NCBI GenBank assembly: GCA_030041515.1
Contig: JASHNS010000028.1
Coordinates: 1-64,000, forward strand
DNA length: 64,000 nt
Reading direction: 5' to 3'
Source of the DNA: Acidobacteriaceae bacterium
GTDB taxonomy: Bacteria; Acidobacteriota; Terriglobia; Terriglobales; Acidobacteriaceae
Shown here piece by piece: positions 33,084 through 41,900 of the stretch (position 1 is its first letter; the number at the start of each line of letters is the position of its first letter). The notes under the pieces are model-generated. The model was not told the origin of the DNA, did no database searches, and saw nothing but the letters and a program-made list of their open reading frames with translations. The translations under genes were made by a program, and so were the position numbers.

Positions 33084-33746
33084 TCAGAACAGGCTGATCT
33101 GGTTATCCACGGAGGTGATCCCTGGAGCCAGCCACGCAACGCGTTCGGCTTCCTCCCGTTCGGCCCATGAGCGGACTTTGCCCTTCAGGACTGCCTTGCT
33201 CCCCTGTACCTCCACCGTAATCCGCTCCGCATCGACCTGCGCGTTGCGCACCAGCGCATCCTCGATCTTCCTCTTCAGATCGGAGGGCGTTGCCGCTGGC
33301 TTCACCGTGATCAGATTGCTGACACCCTTGACGCCGAGAAGACGCCGTACCGCACGTTCGGCTTCCTGGCGCTGGTACTGCCACTCCACGTCGCCCTTGA
33401 GAGTGACCCAGCCCTTGTCCACCGTCACGTGAACCTTGCCTTGCGGAACCGTGGAATTCCAGTTCAGGGCATGAAGCGCAGCAGCCGCGATGTCGGAGTC
33501 CGTGCGCTCTCCGATCGAGCGCACCTGGATTTCATTCGCGACGGCGATGACTCCGTTGACTCGATGAGCGCCCTCTTCGGCCCTCCACTTTTTCATATAG
33601 GTATCGACAGTTCCCGTCAGCGTAACGACGCCATCTTTCACGACGACGCCGATTTCGGTGGCGGGAACACTCGGATCCCAGCGAAGTTCAGCCATTACGT
33701 TTGCCTGAATCTCCTGGTCCGTATGTGTCAGTGTTGCTGTTGTCAT
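33084..33746 (-). CDS. triple-BON-domain protein
   Basis: A 220-residue protein made of three BON domains in tandem (about 8-75, 80-145 and 150-218), each with the pattern V.DGVVTLTGTVDTY / DKGWVTLKGDVEW / QGSKAVLKGKVRSW followed by an A-rich helix and a Val-rich strand (ITSVDNQI). BON domains bind phospholipid or polymers; OsmY is the stress-induced E. coli example. No signal peptide is visible, so this version seems cytosolic. GGCAGGAGAAA lies upstream of the ATG at 33746. It is first in the minus-strand set BON - secreted copy 2 - PsiE - PAS kinase. Confidence 0.9.
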   Translation of the reverse strand: MTTATLTHTDQEIQANVMAELRWDPSVPATEIGVVVKDGVVTLTGTVDTYMKKWRAEEGAHRVNGVIAVANEIQVRSIGERTDSDIAAAALHALNWNSTVPQGKVHVTVDKGWVTLKGDVEWQYQRQEAERAVRRLLGVKGVSNLITVKPAATPSDLKRKIEDALVRNAQVDAERITVEVQGSKAVLKGKVRSWAEREEAERVAWLAPGITSVDNQISLF

Positions 33747-33933
33747 GAAATTTCTCCTGCCCGGCACGCTTCGTACAGCATGCTGTTTGCGTGATTTACG
33801 GCTGATGTTAGCTGCCGTTGCTGCGCTGTACAATCAGGCAGCCGATGGGGTGCGGTCTCAGCAGTAAGTCGATCGTCAGAACCCCCGCTCCCGGGAGAAG
33901 TGGAAATCCTACCATTGTCGTAGCCGGCATCCG

Positions 33934-34725
33934 TCACGCTGCACTGGGAAGGTCGAAGTGCACAAGTCCGCGCTGCACTGCGACTCGAATCGCGTCCGTA
34001 CGGCCGCTGGCTCTCAACTTTTCGAGGATGTGGGTCACGTGCACTTTGACCGTAGACTCGCTGATGTTCAGCACCACTCCTATCTCTTTGTTGCTTTTGC
34101 CGTTGGTGATGCTAACCAGCACCTCGCGCTCGCGCGTGGTGAGTTCGCGTTCGACAATGCGACGTGCCAGCTGGACTCCGACGGCGGAGGGAATCCACTG
34201 CTGTCCGGCAGAGACCGCCCAGATGCTCTGGATCAGTTCCTCCACCGGCGCATTCTTGAATACGTACCCCCGGGCGCCCGCGCGCACGGCGCGATAGACG
34301 TCCTCGGTGCTCTGACAGGTCGTGAACATCACCAGCCGCGCATCTGGAACCTGCCGCAGGATCACGGCCACCGCCTCGATCCCGCCGAGCAGCGGCATTT
34401 GTACCTCGAAAATGCCCACATCCGGTCTTGTCGCCAGGAATCGGTCCACCGCCTCGCGTCCATTTCGTGCCTCGCCGACGATTCTCACCCGCTCGTGGCT
34501 GGCGAGCAGAGCTGTCACCCCTGCCAGCACCACTGGATGAGGATCGGCGACCAGAACGTCGAGAGTTTTCCGGGGAAGGGGCTCGGCAGCCGGTCCGGCA
34601 ATACCCGCACCATCGACGGGAACAGCGCGGGGGTCATCGACCATCCGCAGCTGATGCGGATCGCGCAAAATCGGGGAAAGCACGGTTCCCCCGTTCGAGA
34701 TGAGATTCGGAACGTACCTGTTCAT
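33934..34725 (-). CDS. NarL-type response regulator with atypical receiver
   Basis: A 263-residue protein with an extra N-terminal segment of about 50 residues, then a receiver (about 53-165) and a NarL/LuxR helix-turn-helix (about 190-255; LTTREREVLVSITNG, LNISESTVKVHVTHIL). The receiver keeps the Lys (YVFKNAP), but the acceptor position reads PDVGIFEVQMP, with Glu where Asp is normal, and the second acidic residue near the N-terminus is Pro (LVADPHP). Phosphorylation in the usual way is therefore doubtful; Glu may mimic the phosphorylated form. AAGGAG 8 bases upstream fixes the ATG at 34725. It closes the stress island. Confidence 0.88.
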   Translation of the reverse strand: MNRYVPNLISNGGTVLSPILRDPHQLRMVDDPRAVPVDGAGIAGPAAEPLPRKTLDVLVADPHPVVLAGVTALLASHERVRIVGEARNGREAVDRFLATRPDVGIFEVQMPLLGGIEAVAVILRQVPDARLVMFTTCQSTEDVYRAVRAGARGYVFKNAPVEELIQSIWAVSAGQQWIPSAVGVQLARRIVERELTTREREVLVSITNGKSNKEIGVVLNISESTVKVHVTHILEKLRASGRTDAIRVAVQRGLVHFDLPSAA

Positions 34726-35463
34726 GACAGATCTCCTTGTTGGCGGTCCGCGATCCCGAAGGGTTGAGTGTTGTGCAGGTAAAGTCTGGGGAGTCCTGCA
34801 AACGAGCCTGGAAATCCACTTCATCGAAATTACGGAACAACGTTCGGTCCCACTATCCACGATTCGTCATACGAGAACACGATGAGGGGGAACCGGTACG
34901 GGACCTGCGTGCAGGGCCACGATCTCCTCCCCGATAAGCCATCCGGCCACGCGAATGCTGTTCTCCAACGGGTGCTGCATTTCTTCGGTGGCCAAAAATC
35001 CGCAGCGGAGGGATCCTCAGAGTGATACAGATCGCCGGGCGATGGGCGCCGTGCAAGGGACCGACCAGAGCCGCTGCTTCAAGGCGACATGGGTGCGACG
35101 AAGTGCACAGCGCAGGCCTCGCCTTTGTCGTCGACGATGACGATCCGGTGTTCCATCAACCGTCCTTGTATGGAAAAGTATCTGGCTTCAGCAGTGTGTG
35201 TCTATTGGCCTTTGGTCCTACATCAGGCCATTCGAAAGGGATGGTTCGCCTTATCGAAGAGTATTCACGACTGCTGTGCCAGTCGTCCTATTTCCAGGAG
35301 TCTTGCCAGAAGAGACTGACGTTGGCCGACAATCTGCTGCAAAGGGCGCAATCTCGCCCAATGCATTCCTGAATGCGCTGCAGTACCGGTAACCCGGCCT
35401 TTCGCTGGTTGAATGGCGTCCAGAAAACTTAGTTGGTGCACGAGTCCGCCGATGAGAAACAGC

Positions 35464-35605
35464 ATGACTCTACCAGACGGGATCGCTCGTCTGGTCTGGC
35501 GCGGCGTGGCGCACGACATGTTAACCGGTAATCCGAGAGAGAATGGAAGAACCTCCAAACGGGATCGACGACCTGCTCAGCGAAATCCCCGGACATTGGC
35601 GCAGT
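35464..35605 (+). pseudogene. DUF4136 C-terminal relic
   Basis: The frame from 35464 reads RLVWRGVAHDMLTGNP, which matches LIWRGVARDTLSDKP of the intact DUF4136 protein at 22741-23274. After a shift of frame near 35545 the DNA reads NGIDDLLSEIPGHW, resembling the closing KAVDKMFSHFPPH of that family. Upstream family segments are not recognisable. I infer a frameshifted fragment of a duplicated copy. Confidence 0.35.
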
Positions 35606-35753
35606 TCCGCTGGGAATGGTGGGATCTGGCTGCTTCTGCGTCGGGATCCAATCCCGTCGCCACGGGCTGCGCCGTGGCCGGCCCATGGACATCCGAAACT
35701 GCATTGCGGGTGGGTAAGTCATCGGCAATCCGACAGTTTTGGCAAGGGCCATC

Positions 35754-36009
35754 TCAATTGGCGCGTGATCGCCTCTTCACTCGTCGAGGGCAGATTAGGA
35801 CCGGAATGTCGGCCTGGCTTCAGCGGTCTCCGAAGACCGATCCTCGCCGCCCCGGAGCCGCCCGCAATTTAAACCACAGCGGCAGATGATGGAGGCAACT
35901 TTGGGGGCAACTCTTCCCTGCCCTGTGCTGCCATCACCTATGTTTTACAGTCGCATGGACTCGTTCGTGGTAGCCGATGACGCCACCAAGCCCGCTTCCG
36001 AGCCCATCC
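35754..36009. repeat. 256-bp direct repeat, copy A
   Basis: Matches 38015-38270 without gaps, with about 10 mismatches in 256 bases by my count (about 96% identity). It contains GGAGGCAACTTTGGGGGCAA. Together the copies bracket the TetR and NmrA genes. A stem-loop follows directly at 36021-36038. No integrase or transposase frame is recognisable in it. Confidence 0.9.
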
Positions 36010-36338
36010 GAGACTGACCGGCGATTTCGCTAAATCGCGTTGAACCAGAAGTATGGGACGGCCACCCTGTTTTCGGCCAGCATGCGGCTGGCCGGCGCCG
36101 CCGCCCCGGCCCGGATCGCATTCACCAGCATCCCGGACCTGTTCTGACCATCAGACGGTAGCGACACTTGTCGCTCAATGAGTGATTTGCCCTGGAGGCG
36201 ACAGTTCATGTGGAAAGCAAGGGGTGAGTGCCTCATGCACCCGCAGCTGTCGCCCACCTCCGAGAAGCAGGCCGAGCCTGTCGGGCCAGCCGCCGGCATT
36301 CCCGTCTCCGGTGCGGTTTCCTGCGGCCGTAGGCCCGA

Positions 36339-36956
36339 TCAGGATTTGAGGCAGGCAAGGATCGCCTTACAGGACTCGATCCTCGCGTTTCGCTGCGACA
36401 GCGCAGGCGGCCTTCGCAGCACGACGGCGTGCCCAAAGGCTTCCAGCATATTGGCGAGAAGGAACGCCCGCAGATCCAGCTTTACGGCGCCCCCCAGATC
36501 CTTTGCGTGAGGCAGCAGCGCTTTCCGCAGGGGTCCGTGGAGTCTGAGCGGGAACTCTCTGGCCTGATCGGCGCGGTGAGGAACTTCAGAATCCAGCAGG
36601 GCGGCAAGCTCGGGATCGGAGGCATGCACCTCGATCATGCCGTCCATCAAGTGAGAAACCAGCCGGTCAAGCGGTTCGCCAGCGCTCTCGCCGATCTTCC
36701 GCTGAAGCACCCGGTCGACCTCTTCGATATGCCGCTCGTGCAGCGCGATAAAGATAGCCCGTTTGTCCGGAAAATACTGGTAGATCGAGCCAATGCTTAC
36801 GCCCGCTGTCTGAGCAATGCTGTTGGTGGTGATTCCCGATGCATCGGATCGCTTCAGCAGCCGGATGACTGCGTCGAGGATGGCACTCACAGTCTCCTGC
36901 GCCCGCTTCTGGGCGGGGTGGCGTCGCCGAATCGGGCTCCTGACTGGCTTCCGCAT
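36339..36956 (-). CDS. TetR family transcriptional regulator
   Basis: A 205-residue repressor-type protein. The N-terminal helix-turn-helix contains AILDAVIRLLKRSDASGITTNSIAQTAGVSIGSIYQYFPDKRAIF (seen at residues 25-70), and the ligand-binding half is helical. A basic start MRKPVRSPIRRRHPAQKR precedes it. It is divergent from the NmrA-like gene with 175 bases between the starts, the usual layout for a repressor controlling its neighbour, possibly sensing the substrate of that enzyme. Both genes are enclosed by the 256-bp direct repeats. Confidence 0.9.
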   Translation of the reverse strand: MRKPVRSPIRRRHPAQKRAQETVSAILDAVIRLLKRSDASGITTNSIAQTAGVSIGSIYQYFPDKRAIFIALHERHIEEVDRVLQRKIGESAGEPLDRLVSHLMDGMIEVHASDPELAALLDSEVPHRADQAREFPLRLHGPLRKALLPHAKDLGGAVKLDLRAFLLANMLEAFGHAVVLRRPPALSQRNARIESCKAILACLKS

Positions 36957-37131
36957 TCACCATGGAGTCTATCTGAAAATGTGAGCAATCGTTGAATTAT
37001 TCCGCGCCGCAGTACGAAGGGGCAGGCTCCTGCTTGAGGCCGGAATGCGAGTAGACAGAGCCTGCAATGCCCTTAGACTTTTCCTGAAGACGACTCACCG
37101 GGACGAAACCGTGAGCGTCGAGGCGAGGACA

Positions 37132-37983
37132 ATGACCTACATGATTACCGGCGCCACCGGCGACGTTGGTGCGCGAGTGGTGCGGCAATTGACAGAGCGA
37201 AATATCCGTCCGAGGATTCTGGTGCGTGACGCGGAAAAGGCGCGTGCGCTGTTTGGACAGTCCGCAGAAGTCTGCAGAGGCGATCTCGCAGATGCGACAA
37301 CGATTCGGTCGGCAATGAAGGGCGCGCATACCCTCTTTCTGGTGAACGTCGGTCCGGAGATCCCGCAGCGCGACGAGGCCGCGGCGGCGATCGCCAGGGA
37401 CGAAGGAGTACAGCGCATCGTCAAGCTGTCTTCGCTCGATGTCGAGCAGGGGCTTGCCATCGGAGTATGGCACTCAAAGGGCGAGGCCGCGATTCGAGCC
37501 TCCGGTGTCGCCTTCACCTTCATCCGGCCCACTGGATTCATGAGCAATCTGCTGGCATGGGCGCATTCCATCAAAACTGAAGGAATCGTGCGATCGTCCA
37601 CGGGAGACGGCGGCCGGCCCTTCATCCATTCCGACGATATCGCCGCAGTTTCGGTGGCAGCTCTGCTCGATGAGAAATATGCGGGCCGGATTCTATCGCT
37701 TACCGGGCCCAAATCGCTGACCTTCCGAGACGCCACGCAGATCATTGCCCATGCGATTGGGAAGCAGCTGGTTTATCAGCCGATATCGGACGAGGAGGCG
37801 CGCGAACGCTACTCCAGATTCAGCGGTTCTGCTGAGGAGACCGAAGCTCACGTTGCGCTGTGGCGCGCCATCCGCGAGGGACGTCTCGCTGCTGTCGGCG
37901 ATGGCGTCGAGCGGACCCTGGGACGAAAGCCCATTTCCCTGGAACAATGGGCGTCAGAGAATGTTCACCACTTTTTGTCCTGA
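37132..37983 (+). CDS. NmrA-like NAD(P)-binding SDR protein
   Basis: A 283-residue atypical short-chain dehydrogenase fold. The nucleotide motif is TGATGDVGARVVRQL near the N-terminus, with ILVRDAEKARAL, AHTLFLVNVGP, KLSSLDVE and FIRPTGFMSNLL. Close relatives include NAD(P)H:quinone oxidoreductase-type (QorB-like) and NmrA redox-sensing proteins; enzyme or sensor role cannot be decided. GAGGCGAGGA upstream supports the ATG at 37132 although the frame is open to 37045. The stop is 31 bases before repeat copy B. Confidence 0.88.
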   Translation: MTYMITGATGDVGARVVRQLTERNIRPRILVRDAEKARALFGQSAEVCRGDLADATTIRSAMKGAHTLFLVNVGPEIPQRDEAAAAIARDEGVQRIVKLSSLDVEQGLAIGVWHSKGEAAIRASGVAFTFIRPTGFMSNLLAWAHSIKTEGIVRSSTGDGGRPFIHSDDIAAVSVAALLDEKYAGRILSLTGPKSLTFRDATQIIAHAIGKQLVYQPISDEEARERYSRFSGSAEETEAHVALWRAIREGRLAAVGDGVERTLGRKPISLEQWASENVHHFLS

Positions 37984-38014
37984 AGGCGCGTGCCGGGCTG
38001 TTTCCCGCAGGTTG

Positions 38015-38270
38015 TCAATTGGCGCATCATCGCCTCTTCACTCGTCGAGGGCAGATTAGGACCGGAATGTCGGCCTGGCTTCAGCAATCTCCGAAGACCG
38101 ATCCTCGCCGCCCCGGAGCCACCCGCAATTTAAACGACAGCGGCAGATGATGGAGGCAACTTTGGGGGCAACTCTTCCCTGCCCTGTGCTGCCATCACCT
38201 ATGTTTTACAGTCGCATGGACTCGTTCGTGGCAGCCGATGACGCTACCAAGCCCGCTTCCGAGTACATCC
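38015..38270. repeat. 256-bp direct repeat, copy B
   Basis: Partner of copy A at 35754-36009, same orientation, constant offset of 2261 bases. Like copy A it is followed within about 10 bases by a short hairpin. The pair delimits a 2-kb segment holding tetR and the NmrA-like gene. Confidence 0.9.
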
Positions 38271-38679
38271 AACACCATCCGAAGATTTCGGCAAAAGATT
38301 GATTTTGTGCGTTACTTTGGGCCTGGCTTGGCCGCGCCTGTCCGTTGAGAGCCGGAAAATCCGGGGGCAACAATGGGGCAACTCACCCATTGCAAAAGAG
38401 AGTTCCTCCCGCTCCTGCCGTGACAGATCAGGGGAATGGCGTGCTACCGTGGTGCCCTGAGAGGCAATCCGTCCCTGGCGTGTACGCGGAAGCTGGCTGG
38501 CTCGGCAGGATGGTTCAACCCTGGCCGACTTTTCGTTCGGCATCCCTGGCGTGATCGGGAGCGTATACTACGGGAAACCCAGGCTACTCAGGGCCGGTTT
38601 CATCAATAAGGATAGGTTTCATAAGGAGGTCCCCGGCTCCGGCGAACCGCCTGGGACCCGCTTCGATGGCGCTTCGCAG

Positions 38680-38840
38680 TCGAGGCGCTTTCGAGCGCGG
38701 GGCGCAGATGAGACAGGGTGTAATGTTCTCGCTGCGATGTTGAAATTCTTCGCCTTCAGGCGAAGGAAATTGGTCGAAGCCTCCGCAAGGAGGCCAGACA
38801 TTCGTCGACCGAAGGTCGGCACCCCGGACGAGTCGGGTCA
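38680..38840 (+). ncRNA. candidate structured RNA (cluster of stable hairpins)
   Basis: Within 160 bases there are five stem-loops: GCGCT-TTCG-AGCGC (38685-38698); CTTCGCC-TTCA-GGCGAAG (38748-38765), extendable by AATT/AATT across a two-base bulge; GCCTCC-GCAA-GGAGGC (38779-38794) with a GNRA tetraloop on the plus strand; CGACC-GAA-GGTCG (38806-38818); and an imperfect CCC-GGA.. / ..TC-GGG stem (38823-38837). The GNRA loop suggests that the plus strand is the RNA, in the same direction as the kinase starting at 38993. It could be a 5' leader element or a free RNA. No known RNA family is assigned. Confidence 0.4.
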
Positions 38841-38992
38841 GCATTTGTCGCCTACCACGCAGCTTGCCCGCTCCAGCCCACAGGCATGAAGCCGGTGGCC
38901 GTCTGGCTTGAAGCATCTGCTGCAATGGGAAGCGGAGGAAAGCAGCATCCTGGAGTTTTACATAGCCAGCCACTGCGACGGGCGGATCAGGG

Positions 38993-41900
38993 ATGGACGA
39001 CCCAAAGGGGCAGAAGTACGACCAGGAAGCTCCGACGATCATGGTGAGCACAGGTGTGTCTACCCCGCCCACCTCAGGTGAGAGAGAGCCAATCTCCGAT
39101 TCGCCAGCAGAGGCAGGGGCGACACCGTCTGCAACCGATCCGGGGCTGCCAGGCAGCGTCAGGTTGTCTCCCGAAAGGCCGGTCCGCTCCCCAGGCGGCG
39201 GCAGCGAAGCAGGGAGTGGCGAGGCCCTGCAGCCGGGAAGCGTCTTTGCGAATCGGTACGAAATCCTCATGAATCTGGGCGAGGGCGGCATGGGCGCGGT
39301 TTACAAAGCCCGTGACCTCGAACTGGAGCGAGAGGTTGCCCTCAAGGTCATCCGACCTGAGCTGTCCCGAAATCCTGAAATCCTGCAGCGGTTCAAGCAG
39401 GAGCTGATCCTTGCCCGGCAGGTGACCGACCGTAATATCATCCGCATTTTCGATCTCGGAGAGGCGGACGGCATCAAGTTCATCACGATGGAGTACATCG
39501 ACGGCCTGAGCCTCCATCAAATCCTGAAGCGGCAGAGAAAGCTGGAGGCCGCGGAAGCCATCGACATCATGGAACAGGTGGCTGCCGGACTGGCGGCTGC
39601 CCACCGCGAAGGGATTATTCATCGCGATCTGAAACCCGGCAACATCATGCGGGACAGCCATGGCCGGGTGGTGGTCATGGACTTCGGGCTGGCGCGCAGC
39701 ATCGGCGGCGACGGCCTTACGCGCAGCGGCGCAATGCTGGGCACCATGGAGTACATGTCGCCGGAGCAGGCGCAGGGCAAGGAACTCCAACCCAGCTCCG
39801 ACATCTTCACGGTGGGCCTGATCCTTTATGAACTGCTCGCCGGAGTGACGCCGTTTCACGCGGAGAGCGCGATCGCCAGCCTGTTGATGCGCACGCAGCA
39901 GCGTGCAGCACCCCTGGTGGAGATCGATAAGAACATCCCTGGCTCGCTGAGCAATATCGTTGCCAGGTGTCTCGAGAAGGATCCGGCCAATCGCTACCAG
40001 AGCGCTGCGGAACTGGATGCCGATCTGCGCGCGTGGCAGGGCCGGGGCGAAGGAAAGAAGGTTTCCGCGACGGCCATGCGAATGCGCATGAACCGCGTTC
40101 GAGAGCTTCCGTGGACACGTTTTGCGATCACAGGTGTGCTGGTTGTGGCGGTGGGCGCCGGACTTGCCTGGTTTGCCATGAGGCAACGGGCCGCGAAATC
40201 AGGTACTCACGCCCCGGTCTCGGTGCTGGTCGCCGACTTTACCAACCTCACCGGCGACCCTCTGCTGAACAATACGATCGAACCGATGCTCGGCGAGGCC
40301 CTCGAAGGCGCCAGCTTCGTGAATGTATTCAGCCGCGAAGACGCGCGCAAGCTGGCGGAAAAGCTCTCCCATCCCTCCAACAAACTGGACGAGCAGACAG
40401 CGCGCCTGGTCGCCATCAACCAGGGCATCAACGTGGTAGTTACGGGTCAGATCACTCTGCGCGGTGACAGTTACGGCATTTCGGCGGTGGCTCTGGATGC
40501 GGTGAGCGGCAAAGTGCTCGCAACGTCGGATGTCGGCGTGGGCAGCGAGAAGGAGATCCTCGCGAGCCTTCCGAAACTAGCGGTGCCGATTCGCAGAGCT
40601 CTGGGCGACACCACGCCCGCCTCGGTTCAGTTCAACGAGGTCGCGGGGGGATTCAAAGCCGCATCTCTGGAGGCGGTTCACCAGGTTTCGATCGGTCTCG
40701 ACGAGCAGTTCGCGGGCAAATTCCAGGAGGCATTCGATTCGTTCCAGAACGCCGCGGCGATGGATCCGGGCTTTACGTGGGCGTATACGGGTATGGCGGC
40801 CATGTCGGAAAACCTCGGCAAACCCGAGGACGCCGTCAAGGAAATGAATCAGGCGATGGAACACATCGACGACATGACCGAAAGGGAGCGCTATCGCGAC
40901 CGCGGACTCTACTATCGGATCACGGGAGACTGGCAGGACTGCGCGCAGGAGTACACGAAGCTCGTGACTCACTACCCCGCCGACCGCGTCGGCTGGAATA
41001 ACCTTTCTGTTTGTTACACGCAGTTGCGCAACGCGCCGAAGGCACTCGAGGCGGCCAGGCGCGCCGTGGCCATCGTGCCCCGAGGGGTCTCGGAGCGGCT
41101 GAACCTGGCCTTCATCGACGCATTTGCCGGAAATTTTGCGGGGGGCGAAAAGGAAGCGCGCACCGCGCTGGCGATGAATCCCTCGGCTGCACAGGGATAC
41201 CTTTCGCTGGCCGAAGCCAGCCTCGGGCAGGGGCAACTGGATCAGGCCGCGGAAGCCTATCGCAAGCTGGAGACCTTTGGTCCGGGCGCGACATCGACCG
41301 CGGTGGCCGGGCTGGCCGATCTTGACGCCTACCAGGGCAGGTATGCGGAAGCGGAACGCGTTCTGACGGAGGGAGCAGCCGCCGATCTGGCCGCCGGGGA
41401 TGCCGACGCCGCGGCCAGGAAATACGTGGCGCTGGGCACGATCGAGGAATCGCTGGGAGAACAGGCCGCAGCCATTTCCGATACAGACAAGGCACTGGCG
41501 CACAGCAGGATTGTTCCCATTGAGTTCCTGGCGGCACGCACGTATGCCAATGCGGGAGAGTTTGCGAAGGCGCAAAAGCTGGCGACAGGCCTCTCTTCCG
41601 AGCTGTCCGGCGAATCCCAGGCGTACGGCAAAATCATCGAAGGCCTGATCGCGCTGAGGCGAAACGATACGAATGGGGCGGTTGAACAGATCAGAGCTGC
41701 GAACGGCCTGCTGGATACCTGGATCGGCCACTTCGATCTGGGGCACGTTTACCTTGCCGCGGGAGCATTCAACCAGGCGGATTCGGAGTTGAGCGAATGC
41801 ATCCAGCGGCGGGGAGAAGCGATCGAGCTGTTCGACGACAATGTTCCGACGTACGAATATTTCCCGCCGGTGTACTACTACGAGGGGCGCGCGCGGCAGG

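Larger units (their letters stand above)
34726..36338. other. gene-poor region with relics and repeat copy A
   Basis: About 1.6 kb with no intact gene that I can support. Short frames have no domains. It contains the DUF4136 relic (35464-35605), copy A of the 256-bp direct repeat (35754-36009) and a strong hairpin GCGATTT-CGCT-AAATCGC at 36021-36038. The composition and relics suggest degraded mobile or duplicated DNA. Confidence 0.5.
37984..38992. other. gene-poor region with repeat copy B and hairpin cluster
   Basis: About 1 kb before the kinase gene. It contains repeat copy B (38015-38270), a hairpin CCGAA-GAT-TTCGG at 38279-38291, another GGGGGCAACAATGGGGCAAC motif near 38361, and the hairpin cluster at 38680-38840. 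No frame in it is supported as a gene. Confidence 0.5.

Noticed and set aside
35022-35372. Frame containing FVVDDDDPV, suggestive of a receiver domain
   Set aside because: Only the acidic motif fits; no phospho-acceptor segment, Lys motif or output domain follows, so it is probably chance.
38584-39291. Minus-strand frame of 235 codons across the hairpin cluster
   Set aside because: It runs into the kinase gene on the opposite strand and has no recognisable domain; the hairpins explain the region better.
39074-40186. Minus-strand open frame of 370 codons
   Set aside because: Antisense to the kinase domain; His/Arg-rich with no recognisable fold.
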